Shown here: in pieces, positions 34,488 to 43,171 of the stretch
Position numbering within the stretch: position 1 is the first letter of the stretch
How the letters are laid out: the number at the start of each line of letters is the position of its first letter
Assembly: GCA_947175035.1 (NCBI GenBank)
Contig: CAMWLG010000022.1
Location: forward strand, 1 to 46,212
Origin: an uncultured Lachnospiraceae bacterium
GTDB taxonomy: Bacteria; Bacillota; Clostridia; Lachnospirales; Lachnospiraceae
Reading direction: 5' to 3'
Length of the DNA stretch: 46,212 nucleotides
The notes under the pieces: generated by a model
What the model was told of the DNA's origin: nothing
Databases searched by the model: none
Seen by the model: only the letters and a program-made list of their open reading frames with translations
Made by a program: the position numbers and the translations under genes

Positions 34488-36422
34488 TTATTCTGTGCGT
34501 TGCTTTTTTCTTAAGGTTTTGAATGCGTACATTTTATCATCCGCCTGCTTGATGTAATCTGCAAGCGAAATGTCTTTCCAGATATCCGTCACCACATGGC
34601 CGTAACTCACCGTGAGCTCATAAGAACACTGATTCTGCTCCTGCACCTGACTCAGCGCGCTCTGAATCGCGTCATAAATGGCATTGATCCCATCTTCGGA
34701 AATCCCTGAACACAGCACCAAAAACTCATCCCCGCCCAACCGGAAACAGAGACTGTCTTGGGGAAAATGCTGCTGTATCAGCCTAGCCGTGGCTTTAATG
34801 GCAAAATCTCCCTGCTCGTGTCCAAAATTATCATTGATATATTTTAACCGATCTAAATCCAAATAAACCACATAGACCGGATTGCCCCGATCATGTTGAT
34901 TACCCAAGAACCTGTTTCCCAGCTTATCCAGCTCCAACCGATTGTAAAGCATTGTCATGGAATCATGATTGTAAAGCTTGGTCAACACCTGATTCATATC
35001 CCTCAGCCGCGCCTTGGAATACAGATTCTCCAATGCCGTGGTCAACGCGTTGATAATATCAAATAAAAATTGCTTCTCCATCAGATAGACCGCGTTGCGA
35101 ATCGCAAAATATCCCACGCATTTGTCCCTGAAATGCAGCGGCAGAAACAGGAAATCAACCCCCGGCTCCTCACACTCAAATGTAGGAAAAATATGATTTC
35201 CGCCAATATTTTGATCCTCATTTTCCAAGGTCCCATCCTTGGTGTAGGAAAAAGTAAACTGCATATCCTCAGGATATCCCTGCACCAGAAACTGCTCCTC
35301 CGCCAAGAGATTGTTCAGCCGCTCCTCCATGGGCTCATCCCCCATAAACCAGTACAATCTCTTATCCGTGACCAGATAAAGTTCGTCACAGCGCAGGGAA
35401 GGGATGCATTGTGGAATGCGCTCCAACATCTCCTGCACGGATTCACAGCGGGTCAGGGAATATTTTAACTTCAAAAGCTGCTTCTCAAAATTTTCCGTCT
35501 CGATTCCATACAGAATATTACCCTTCAAATACTCCTTTGAATCAATGACAATATCCGATTCGCAGCCACAGCTATCCCAGAAAATCTCCCGCGTCCCCGT
35601 GTAGCGAATCTTTTCCACTTCCTGCCCCTGCCACAGCTCCCACAACATCTCCATGGCTGCGTATCCCAACTCCTCACGGATATGGCTCACCGTGGAAATC
35701 TTGGGATTGTAATATCTGGATTTGTCCAAATCATCAAAACCGGTAACCAGAAAATCCTTCGGGGCGAAAAGCCCTCGGTTCTCCGCCGCCCTCAAAACCC
35801 CCACAGCAATATTGTCATTGGCACAGACAATAGCATCCGGCAGCTCATACTCTGCATACAAGGCTTCAAAACCGTCGATTCCGCACCCACAGTCAAAATC
35901 CCCAAAATAGTACCTGTTGTCCACCAATTGATGCGCCTCCACATAATCCTTGACAGAGGCAAGCCGTGCCTGGTTCTCATAATTATTCTCAGGCCCCATG
36001 ACAAACCAAAAGCTCTTGCAGCCATGATGTCCCGCCAAATGCTCCATCACATTCTGCATCGCCTGATAGTTGTCAACCGCCACCGAGCGCAGCCCCTCAA
36101 AATAATTGCCAAGCACCACGGCCGGCACACCAGACTGCCGCACCTGTTCCACTAACACATTGCGCACGCTGTGGTTTGTAATATTGTTGACATCCAGCAC
36201 GATTCCGTCAAAATCCTTCAAATCCGGCAGGTTAAAAATGTTGTACTCCCCCTGGTTGTACAGCGTATCATCACTCCAGTTGGCAGAACTGTTAAAAATA
36301 TATAAGTTTACATCCAAGTTGGATTCTTTTATTTTTTGTAATATTCCAGAGGGCCATGCGTATGTAAAATACCGCATCCAACTCTCCATGATCAAGGCAA
36401 CTTTCTTCACTGTTCCCTCCAT
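34488..36422 (-). CDS. LacI-type sugar-sensor domain fused to GGDEF diguanylate cyclase (644 aa)
   Basis: Residues 1-290 match the ligand-binding domain of LacI/GalR regulators (VALIMESWMRYFTYAWPSGI, FDGIVLDVNNITNHSVRNVL, PDAIVCANDNIAVGVLRAAE, DFLVTGFDDLDKSRYYNPKI, STVSHIREELGYAAMEML) but without the helix-turn-helix. A middle part (about 300-460) is GAF-like. The C-terminal GGDEF domain has NHDSMTMLYNRLELDKL, VYLDLDRLKYINDNFGHEQG, and GGDEF at 563-567. There is no signal peptide or membrane helix, so it senses a cytoplasmic ligand and should make cyclic di-GMP. It follows the GH53 gene by 24 bases, so the ligand may be a galactan breakdown product (inference). A GTG five codons in is an alternative start. 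Confidence 0.9.
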   Translation of the reverse strand: MEGTVKKVALIMESWMRYFTYAWPSGILQKIKESNLDVNLYIFNSSANWSDDTLYNQGEYNIFNLPDLKDFDGIVLDVNNITNHSVRNVLVEQVRQSGVPAVVLGNYFEGLRSVAVDNYQAMQNVMEHLAGHHGCKSFWFVMGPENNYENQARLASVKDYVEAHQLVDNRYYFGDFDCGCGIDGFEALYAEYELPDAIVCANDNIAVGVLRAAENRGLFAPKDFLVTGFDDLDKSRYYNPKISTVSHIREELGYAAMEMLWELWQGQEVEKIRYTGTREIFWDSCGCESDIVIDSKEYLKGNILYGIETENFEKQLLKLKYSLTRCESVQEMLERIPQCIPSLRCDELYLVTDKRLYWFMGDEPMEERLNNLLAEEQFLVQGYPEDMQFTFSYTKDGTLENEDQNIGGNHIFPTFECEEPGVDFLFLPLHFRDKCVGYFAIRNAVYLMEKQFLFDIINALTTALENLYSKARLRDMNQVLTKLYNHDSMTMLYNRLELDKLGNRFLGNQHDRGNPVYVVYLDLDRLKYINDNFGHEQGDFAIKATARLIQQHFPQDSLCFRLGGDEFLVLCSGISEDGINAIYDAIQSALSQVQEQNQCSYELTVSYGHVVTDIWKDISLADYIKQADDKMYAFKTLRKKQRTE

Positions 36423-36446
36423 CCTGCCGCCTCTGCAGCCCTAAAA

Positions 36447-37538
36447 TCAAAAATCCCGTATTGTTTCCAACGCCGGCAGCGCGTTTCCGTCATAGTCAAA
36501 CAAAGCCTGGTTCGCCCACTCGTTTCCCCCAGGGCCCTGCTCCCCCGTATACTTAAGCGCCGCTTCGTTCGCCCAGCCACAACCAGGAAGCGGTATCCAT
36601 GCGGGCTCCCAGTAATAAAAGCCCTCGCCGCCGGGCACGGATTTGATTCGGGTCATGACATCCTGCATGAAGTCCGCCTGCCCCTGCGCCGACATGGGAT
36701 ATTCCAAATTCTCCACCAACGCCGGTTTTGTCGCCATCCCTTTCAATTCATCCTTAGATAGCCCTTCCCTGTCACGATAGTCCTCCATCGTGAATCCCAT
36801 GGAGACCTCTGCAACCACAAGTCTTTTGCCATAGCGCTTTGCCATATCCCGCATATTGGCCTCCAGCTGATCCATAGTCCCATGCCAAAATGGATAATAG
36901 GAAAACCCGATGACGTCAAAGGGTTCACCCCGCTCCATGAAGTGCTCAAACCAATCTACATACATCTCGTTCAAGCCTCCATTATCTAAGTGTATCATAA
37001 TTGGCACCTCGCTGTCTACCTTCCTCACACCTCGGATTCCCGCATTGATGTATCTGGCAATATTGTCATATTCCGGTTTCTTGCCGGTAGGCCAAAGCAA
37101 GCCATTCGTGAGCTCGTTCCCCACCTGCACCATGGAAGGTGACACACTCTCCTGCTTTAGCCTCTCCATAACCTCCACCGTATAATCATAAACCGCCTGT
37201 TCCAACCCGGCCTCATCCAACCCTCTCCATGCCTTGGGAACCACCTGCTTGCCCGGATCCGCCCAGAAATCGCTGTAGTGAAAATCCAAAAGCCACCCCA
37301 TACCATGATCCATCGCCCGTCTCGCGAGAATGATGGTCTTCTCCAAATCATTGGTGCCCGCCCCATATGGATTGCCCTGCTCGTCATAGGGGTCGTTCCA
37401 AAGCCTGAGACGGATGGAATTGACGCCATATTTCTGCAGAATATCAAACAAATCCATCTGTGTCCCATGGTCATAATATTTGGCGCCGCAAGCCTCCTCC
37501 TCCAACAACGTGGATACATCCATTCCCTTAATAAACAT
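36447..37538 (-). CDS. GH53 endo-beta-1,4-galactanase, no signal peptide (363 aa)
   Basis: Family GH53 is clear: FIKGMDVSTLLEEEACGAKY at the start, GVNSIRLRLWNDPYD, LLDFHYSDFWADPGKQ, then the acid/base Glu142 in VQVGNELTNGLLWP and the nucleophile Glu244 in VVAEVSMG, with YYWEPAWIP late. It cleaves beta-1,4-galactan or galacto-oligosaccharides. The ATG at 37538 follows AAGGAGGAG. The absence of any secretion signal is unusual for a galactanase; it would act inside the cell on imported oligosaccharides, or leave by another route. Its neighbours (GH42, ABC importer) mirror the ganA/ganB pair of Bacillus subtilis, where GanB is secreted. Confidence 0.93.
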   Translation of the reverse strand: MFIKGMDVSTLLEEEACGAKYYDHGTQMDLFDILQKYGVNSIRLRLWNDPYDEQGNPYGAGTNDLEKTIILARRAMDHGMGWLLDFHYSDFWADPGKQVVPKAWRGLDEAGLEQAVYDYTVEVMERLKQESVSPSMVQVGNELTNGLLWPTGKKPEYDNIARYINAGIRGVRKVDSEVPIMIHLDNGGLNEMYVDWFEHFMERGEPFDVIGFSYYPFWHGTMDQLEANMRDMAKRYGKRLVVAEVSMGFTMEDYRDREGLSKDELKGMATKPALVENLEYPMSAQGQADFMQDVMTRIKSVPGGEGFYYWEPAWIPLPGCGWANEAALKYTGEQGPGGNEWANQALFDYDGNALPALETIRDF

Positions 37539-37573
37539 ATGCGCTCCTCCTTGTATCATACTTTCATAGCCCT

Positions 37574-37582
37574 ATTTTATCA
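37574..37582 (-). promoter_or_regulatory. Putative extended -10 promoter of the GH53-sensor cyclase genes
   Basis: TGATAAAAT on the minus strand, 36 bases before the GH53 start. The -35 is weak. It lies downstream of the paired palindromes, which could block read-through from GH42, so GH53 and the cyclase may form their own unit. Confidence 0.4.
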
Positions 37583-37653
37583 TAAAGCCTGTTCTAAATT
37601 GAATCCGCTTGTTACATTTTGCGAAAGTGAAAATTCAGTCTTGCGGCAAGTCA

Positions 37654-37810
37654 CGCTGACGGATGGGTACTATTCCTATTCAGGCACGCTCTCGCTCTGT
37701 GAAAAACGTAACGGATGCTAGGCTCGATGAGCTGCTATGCAGCTCATAACCTCACCAAGCACCGACGTTTTTCAAAGGCCTTCATAGGAACAATACTCAT
37801 CCGTCAGCTG
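37654..37810. repeat. Large palindromic element, unit 1
   Basis: Nested inverted repeats: outer arms CGCTGACGGATGGG (37654) and the ATCCGTCAGC region ending near 37810, each joined to a TATTCCTAT/ATAGGAACA pair; inner arms GAAAAACGT (from 37701) and ACGTTTTTC (to about 37773); and a central ATGAGCTGC/GCAGCTCAT stem. The whole can fold into one long hairpin of about 155 nt. Its core is about 90 per cent the same as unit 2 in reverse orientation. No coding frame is supported. It looks like a MITE-like or REP-like dispersed element. Confidence 0.75.
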
Positions 37811-37899
37811 AGCGAGGCAAAACAACATCAGTTAGTGACGCACACCTAACCAATTCGCTATTACAGGCTGAACCAATGGCAGATATGCGTATTGGAACA

Positions 37900-38053
37900 G
37901 GCTGGCATAGGTATATGTTCTACAAGCGACCCTTGAAAAACGTCGGCGCTTAGCGAGGTAATGAGCTGCATAGCAGCTCATCGAGCTTAGCGTCCGTTAC
38001 GTTTTTCACGGAGCGGGAGCGTGTCGCGGCTAGAACGTATACCTATGCCAGCC
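37900..38053. repeat. Large palindromic element, unit 2
   Basis: Outer arms GGCTGGCATAGGTATA (37900) and TATACCTATGCCAGCC (ending 38053); inner arms GAAAAACGTCGG and CCGTTACGTTTTTC; centre ATGAGCTGC/GCAGCTCAT. The core (37930-38020) repeats unit 1 (37681-37780) on the other strand. The 38054-38090 end resembles 37840-37870 (ACGC..ACCTAAC..TTAC.GGC), suggesting that a short stretch at the GH42 stop was duplicated when the element arrived. Confidence 0.75.
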
Positions 38054-38078
38054 GTCACTTACGCCTACCTAACTTCCG

Positions 38079-40121
38079 TTACTGGCGCTCCATCTCCCTT
38101 GCCACCACCGCTACACCATATGCTCCCAATGGAAGCTCTTGCAGCGCTTCCTCCCCCGTCAAAAGGTTTCTGCCTTTGACATTCGGGACAATCACCTTCT
38201 CTGTTCCCATGTTAAAATAGAATTCATACGTTACATTCTCCCCATAGCGCACATGGTATTGTACATTCTTGGGGAGCTGTCGCATCTCCACACCTGCTGC
38301 CTCCAACATGGTTTTAAAAAGCTCCCCCAGCCGCCACGCGTCCACACGGCATCCCACATAATACGCATGGCCCTTGCCGCTCTGTCGCACGGTAACAGCG
38401 GGTTCTCCGGCATAGAAATCATCCTTGTATGTACCCAGTACCTCTGCATCTTTCACTATGAGGCGTTCCGCATAGTCCCTGACTTCGCCTTCCCTCCCAT
38501 CGGTGAACACCACCGCATTCCTGTCTTTCGGGTAAAGGGTGTCAATCTCCTCGCTGATCACCCCAAACAGGTCATGTAATCCATCTCCCGGAAATCCTCC
38601 CAGATAGCAGAGCGTATCCTTATCCACATAGCCGGTCAGATAGGTGGCAAGCAGCTCCCCACCCTTTTGCACAAACTCCCGCAGCCGTCCAGAGACGCCT
38701 TCTTTGAGCATATAGAGCATGGGAGCAATGATCACAAGGTAATCCTCAAAGGAATCCGTCTGGTTGATGACATCCACCTCCACGCCAAGCCCCAAGAGAG
38801 TCCGATAAATTTCCATACAGGTCTCGGCATATTGTTTGGTCTCATCAGAGAGTCCCCGCATATCCTGTATCGCCCACATCACATCCCAATCCAGAATCAG
38901 CGCAACCTTCGCCTGAACCAAGCTGCCGGAGATCTCTTTCAGTTTCAAAAGCTCTTCGCCCAAAGCCTCTACCTCGCGGAACACGCGGGTATCCTCCGTC
39001 CCCAGATGATCCACCACGGCGCCGTGATACTGTTCATAAGAACCTCGACCCTTGCGCCACTGAAAATATTGTACCGTATCCGACCCACAGGCAAGCGCAT
39101 GAAGCGAGAATAATCTATGGATACCTGGACGCTTTAATTTGTTATAGGGGTGCCAATTGACCAGTCCCGGCGCACTCTCCATGAGCATAAAGGGTCTGTC
39201 CTTTTTCATGCAGCGCATCACCGCATGGTCGAAGGCATTGTTCGCCATAGTAACACTTAAATCCTCATAGTCATTGTGCAGACAAGGATAGGAATCCCAT
39301 GAAATGACGTCCAGCGACTCCACCATTTTCCGATAATCCAATCCGTCATAGAGCTGCATAAAATTGGTAGTGACAGGTCTGTCAGGTGTAAGTTTCTTCA
39401 ACAAATCTATCTCAAATTTCATGTAGTCTGTCATATTCCAAGTGGTAAATCTGCGCCACTCCTGCTTTAACCCCATGACGCTGAACTCCCCGTTCTGATA
39501 GGGGGGCTCAATCTGGTCAAAACAATTGTATCGATGACTCCAAAAACTGGTCCACCATGCATGGTTCAGCTTCTCGATATCCCCGTCAAACTGCTGCTCC
39601 AGATAGCTCTGAAAACGTTTCACACACAAGGGACAATAACACTCTCCGCCAAACTCATTGGAGATATGCCATAAGATCACCCCGGGATGGTCTCCCACCG
39701 CCTCGTGGAGCCTGGTGACAATATTTTTCACCTTCTCCCGGTAAACCGGTGAGGACATGCAGTGGTTGTGACGGAATCCATGATGATATCTCACGCCGTA
39801 GGAATCCACCCGCAGGCTTTCCGAATATTGCTCATCCAGCCATGCAGGTTTCGCGCCGCTGGGGGTTGCCAGAATGGTATAGATGCCGTTTTCATACAGG
39901 CGGTCAATACAATCTGTCAGCCACTCAAAATGATACTCCCCTTCCACAGGCTCGTAAGCTGCCCAGGAGAATACACCCAAGGTCGCACAGTTCATGCCCG
40001 CCTTTTTCATCATCCGGATATCCTCCTCCAGAATATCCGGTCTGTCCAGCCACTGCTCCGGATTGTAATCCCCGCCGTGAATCAGACCATCAATTTGCGG
40101 AAATAGTATATGTTTTTTCAT
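38079..40121 (-). CDS. GH42 beta-galactosidase (680 aa)
   Basis: Splits terminal beta-galactose from oligosaccharides in the cytoplasm. GH42 features: IHGGDYNPEQWLDRPDILEE, MNCATLGVFSWAAYEPVEGE, the acid/base Glu156 in ILWHISNEFGGECYC, and the nucleophile Glu315 in FMLMESAPGLVNW. Cysteines in GGECYCPLC fit the structural zinc site of the family. A trimerisation domain and a short beta domain follow. No signal peptide. The start is chosen at 40121 with AAAAGG upstream; ATGs at 40127 and 40142 are possible. It corresponds to GanA of the gan-type operon. The gene ends right at the palindromic elements. Confidence 0.93.
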   Translation of the reverse strand: MKKHILFPQIDGLIHGGDYNPEQWLDRPDILEEDIRMMKKAGMNCATLGVFSWAAYEPVEGEYHFEWLTDCIDRLYENGIYTILATPSGAKPAWLDEQYSESLRVDSYGVRYHHGFRHNHCMSSPVYREKVKNIVTRLHEAVGDHPGVILWHISNEFGGECYCPLCVKRFQSYLEQQFDGDIEKLNHAWWTSFWSHRYNCFDQIEPPYQNGEFSVMGLKQEWRRFTTWNMTDYMKFEIDLLKKLTPDRPVTTNFMQLYDGLDYRKMVESLDVISWDSYPCLHNDYEDLSVTMANNAFDHAVMRCMKKDRPFMLMESAPGLVNWHPYNKLKRPGIHRLFSLHALACGSDTVQYFQWRKGRGSYEQYHGAVVDHLGTEDTRVFREVEALGEELLKLKEISGSLVQAKVALILDWDVMWAIQDMRGLSDETKQYAETCMEIYRTLLGLGVEVDVINQTDSFEDYLVIIAPMLYMLKEGVSGRLREFVQKGGELLATYLTGYVDKDTLCYLGGFPGDGLHDLFGVISEEIDTLYPKDRNAVVFTDGREGEVRDYAERLIVKDAEVLGTYKDDFYAGEPAVTVRQSGKGHAYYVGCRVDAWRLGELFKTMLEAAGVEMRQLPKNVQYHVRYGENVTYEFYFNMGTEKVIVPNVKGRNLLTGEEALQELPLGAYGVAVVAREMERQ

Positions 40122-40149
40122 GTTCATCCTTTTGGCCCCCATCAGTAAA

Positions 40150-40203
40150 CGCCATTAAATTTCCTCACTCATAGCTGTTGCAAAAGTGAAATCTCTAATG
40201 GCG
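40150..40203. repeat. Intercistronic hairpin upstream of GH42
   Basis: CGCCATTA and TAATGGCG form an 8-bp stem that extends imperfectly inward (AAATTTCCTCAC against GTGAAATCTC). It fills the gap between the zinc-ribbon gene and GH42. No T-run follows on the minus strand, so it is more likely an mRNA processing or stability element. Confidence 0.6.
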
Positions 40204-40223
40204 CTTACACATAATCTCAAAAT

Positions 40224-40436
40224 TTAATCAAAATCCGTGATGCGTTCCATCATCCTGCGGTAACGGAAACGTACCATCTCGTTTTTCTCCAATACATCCT
40301 TTTCCGTTCCGGTGTACTGGCAGCGGATGCAGTAATATTCCTGCTTATCCTTGTCATAAAACATATCAATGTCCAAGTCCCGCATAAAGCAGGAAGGGCA
40401 TCTGAAGTTTAATTTGCCTTTTCCAGATTGAGCCAT
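40224..40436 (-). CDS. Small zinc-ribbon protein (70 aa)
   Basis: Two CxxC pairs (FRCPSCFMRD and YYCIRCQYTG) spaced about 20 residues apart make a likely zinc ribbon; a basic helix follows (NEMVRFRYRRMMERITDFD). There is no signal peptide. The ATG overlaps the end of the 613-residue gene by 28 bases and has its own AAGGAGG 10 bases upstream, so translation is coupled. The strict overlap suggests a role tied to that protein or to the operon, for example in nucleic-acid binding or as a metal-bound adaptor. Function unknown. Confidence 0.8.
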   Translation of the reverse strand: MAQSGKGKLNFRCPSCFMRDLDIDMFYDKDKQEYYCIRCQYTGTEKDVLEKNEMVRFRYRRMMERITDFD

Positions 40437-42250
40437 GTCACCAATACCTCCTTATCGTGAAGCTTCTTCTGATACCCAAGCGTGAACATGGGGGAGAATG
40501 CATATCCCTCACGGATATATGCTTCGCCATCCGTGCTTTCCGTGGATAGGGAAACCTTGGTCTCAATGGCGGGAATCACTGCGCTTGCCACTTTGCCGCC
40601 TGCCATGGAAGCCTCCCTGCATTTATACTCGTAGGATATCTCCTCCGACTTCGTGCCGTCGGACACACTCAGCGTAATCCCCGACATATCTTCAGGGTAT
40701 TCTGTGGTGCCATAACATCCCACCATGTATTCGTTGATGGTCACATCCGCGTCAGGGTTGCTCATCTCCAGCACCTTGCGCTCTATACGGATATTGGAAG
40801 CCCCCTCTTCAAAGCATACCCTTGTCTGGAGCTTCACGGTCAGGTCATAGAACTCAATGTCCACAGGGTCAAGGGTGAGGACTCTCGTCTTGCCCTCCTG
40901 AGAGAAGGTCGCATGAGTCCTGCACAGGCACAAGTCCACTTCCTCGCCGTTATAGCAGACCTTCGCGCTGCGCACAGTCCCCTCTCCCGCATAGTGGGTG
41001 AAGTATCCCGCGCGGTACTTCTCCTGAATCAGGAAAGGATAAGAAGCATCCTGCACATGCTTGGTGCCGATACCTACCTCCCACTTTAACTTGGCAGCAT
41101 AGGGGCGCAAGTCCACAATGGCACCGCCCTGATCCATATTGACACAGGCTCTCATATAGGGATCAGCATACCAGAAAATCTGCTTATTGGAGCCATAGAG
41201 GATATCCTTCCACAGTGCGCACTCCGGCTCCGTATAACTCTTGTTGGCACGGTAGAAATCCGCAAACTCCGCCATGGTCATATCCACCAATTGGCCTTCC
41301 TTTTTCAACTGGCCATAATATGCCATGCCGTCCTCATAGGACTTTTTCAACAGCTCATAGGGCTGCTCCCAGCGTCCCATCTTATTCAGCCACCCGGGAC
41401 CCACGAACATCATGTTATAGGAATAACCGTTGTTGTACTTTTCCAAATGGCGATACTGGTCAATCAAATTATAAAGATAGGGATACTCCCATGTCTTGGT
41501 GTCGTAAATCATGCCCCTCAGCACGTTCTGGGGATGGGTTCCAAAATTGGAGCCGTTTCCGTCATAACATGCCAGCAAATCTCTGGACAGATGCGGAATC
41601 GCCACGATACCACTGTCCTCCGCCTCGTTGGCAGCGGGCGCGTGGGTATTCTGCTTGGAGGGAATCCAAGGGTTCCATGGACCGCCGTCAAACAAAGTGT
41701 ACCAAGAGTTGTTACAGGTGTGATACGCCTTGGGTCCCTCCTCCCAACAGGTTGCCACGGCACATTTTACCATGGGATATTTCTCTTTGATATAATTGGT
41801 CAGCTCTGCATCCATATAGTAGGAGCCGGTGGACTCGGGATAGAAACCGAAGCGGTCATAAAACTTCCCGAACACGTCATCCACAATGCTCTTCTTGTCC
41901 TCCATAGAGAACATCCAGATACAGAAATCTTTGGTCTTGTACTTCTCGCGGAACTCCTTGCAGGGAAGCCCCAGCAGGGAGAGGGCAATCTCATCACCGT
42001 ATTTCTCATGATGCGCCTTGGCAAGCTCCACCGCCTCGTCGTTAAACAGGCTGGCGTATGTCATCTGAATGGTCACTTTCAGCCCGTTCTTGTGGGCGGT
42101 ATCCTGCTGGAACTTAAAGATATCCAAGGACTCCGTGAGCAACGCCTTCCTTCCGATATCCTCCGCCTTGCCCTGTCCGGTCACCTTCTCCGCATACTCC
42201 GGAACCATCTCCGGACGGTGAATGATATTTACAACAAATGTTTTGTCCAT
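40409..42250 (-). CDS. Unrecognised 613-residue protein of the galactan locus, possible carbohydrate-active enzyme
   Basis: Not assigned to a family with confidence. The N-terminal half (VVNIIHRPEMVPEYAEKVTG, HKNGLKVTIQMTYASLFNDE, VDDVFGKFYDRFGFYPESTG, SYYMDAELTNYIKEKYPMVK) has the feel of a (beta/alpha) barrel related to NodB-type deacetylases or GH57/GH38-like folds. It is rich in Trp, Tyr, His and Asp (GGPWNPWIPSKQNTHAPAAN). The C-terminal third is beta-rich (DLTVKLQTRVCFEEGASNIR). No signal peptide or membrane helix is present. It lies between the MalG-like permease and GH42, with its own AAGGAGAT site, so it probably handles an imported sugar. B. subtilis gan lacks such a gene. A fold search is decisive. 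Confidence 0.85.
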   Translation of the reverse strand: MDKTFVVNIIHRPEMVPEYAEKVTGQGKAEDIGRKALLTESLDIFKFQQDTAHKNGLKVTIQMTYASLFNDEAVELAKAHHEKYGDEIALSLLGLPCKEFREKYKTKDFCIWMFSMEDKKSIVDDVFGKFYDRFGFYPESTGSYYMDAELTNYIKEKYPMVKCAVATCWEEGPKAYHTCNNSWYTLFDGGPWNPWIPSKQNTHAPAANEAEDSGIVAIPHLSRDLLACYDGNGSNFGTHPQNVLRGMIYDTKTWEYPYLYNLIDQYRHLEKYNNGYSYNMMFVGPGWLNKMGRWEQPYELLKKSYEDGMAYYGQLKKEGQLVDMTMAEFADFYRANKSYTEPECALWKDILYGSNKQIFWYADPYMRACVNMDQGGAIVDLRPYAAKLKWEVGIGTKHVQDASYPFLIQEKYRAGYFTHYAGEGTVRSAKVCYNGEEVDLCLCRTHATFSQEGKTRVLTLDPVDIEFYDLTVKLQTRVCFEEGASNIRIERKVLEMSNPDADVTINEYMVGCYGTTEYPEDMSGITLSVSDGTKSEEISYEYKCREASMAGGKVASAVIPAIETKVSLSTESTDGEAYIREGYAFSPMFTLGYQKKLHDKEVLVTWLNLEKAN

Positions 42251-42322
42251 TGATACATCTCCTTCTTACATATTTCGTAACTGCACATAACCATTCGCAA
42301 AATGCTGCGCAGCTTCTCGCAC

Positions 42323-43171
42323 TTAACCCTTCACTGCTCCACTGGTAACGCCTTCCACATAGAACTTCTGCATGATGACAAACAGTGCAGAGATGGGAAT
42401 GGATACCAACACACCACCCGCGCAGAACTGGGTAAAGTAACTGTTGATCAAGCTCTTCTCAAGCATATTGTAAAGACCGATTGCCACTGTCCACTGGGAA
42501 GATACACCCGCGTTCAGCATCATTTTGGCAAACACGAAATCCATCCACGGAGCCAGGAAGGAGCTGATCACCGTATATACAATGATAGGGCGGCTCATGG
42601 GCAATACAACCCTCCAAAAGATTGTAAACTCACTTGCGCCATCCAGATACGCCGCCTGTCTCAAAGATGCAGGAATCGTATCCAGAAAACCCTTGGCAAT
42701 CAGATACCCCAGTCCGGAGCCGGCGGAATACACGATGACCATACCGATATGGTTGTTGGTCAGGTTCAGCGTCTTTAAGATAAAGTACACAGCAACCATA
42801 GACAACATGCCGGGGAACAGGTTCAGGATCACCGCAATGTTCATCAACGGCTTTCTCGCCTTAAACCGCATACAGGAAGTTGCATAAGCCACCATCAACA
42901 CGAAGATCGTGGAAACTGCACAACTGAAAATGGCAATGATGAAAGTGTTCTTAAACCAGTTGGGGAACTGGGACACACTGTCTGCGCCAAACAGCAGCTT
43001 CGAATATGCCTGCACACTCCACTCCTTCGGGAAAAAGGTGCTGTTGTTCGGACCCGGATAGGCGCTGAAGGAGGTCACCAGCAGCCACACGATGGGCACT
43101 AGCCAGATAAATGCTAAAATCGTAAGCAACACATGCCTGAAAATAATATTGAGTGTTCTCTTCAACTTCAT
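42323..43171 (-). CDS. Sugar ABC transporter permease, MalG/GanQ-like (282 aa)
   Basis: Six membrane helices; the coupling-helix EAA motif is YLDGASEFTIFWRVVLPMSR near residues 176-195. It starts with a basic segment and a helix (IIFRHVLLTILAFIWLVPIV), typical of MalG-type inner membrane subunits. The start ATG overlaps the stop of the MalF-like gene by one base (TAATG), with GGAGG upstream. With the MalF-like partner it forms the import channel; the ATPase is not encoded in this window, so a shared MsmX-type ATPase is likely, as in B. subtilis gan. Confidence 0.93.
   Translation of the reverse strand: MKLKRTLNIIFRHVLLTILAFIWLVPIVWLLVTSFSAYPGPNNSTFFPKEWSVQAYSKLLFGADSVSQFPNWFKNTFIIAIFSCAVSTIFVLMVAYATSCMRFKARKPLMNIAVILNLFPGMLSMVAVYFILKTLNLTNNHIGMVIVYSAGSGLGYLIAKGFLDTIPASLRQAAYLDGASEFTIFWRVVLPMSRPIIVYTVISSFLAPWMDFVFAKMMLNAGVSSQWTVAIGLYNMLEKSLINSYFTQFCAGGVLVSIPISALFVIMQKFYVEGVTSGAVKG

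Noticed and set aside
37560..38078. Transposase or other gene in the gap between GH53 and GH42
   Set aside because: No coding frame with a ribosome site or recognisable protein is present; only palindromes and a weak promoter are seen.
41291..42253. A 320-codon open frame on the plus strand
   Set aside because: Antisense shadow of the 613-residue gene, with no ribosome site or recognisable domain.
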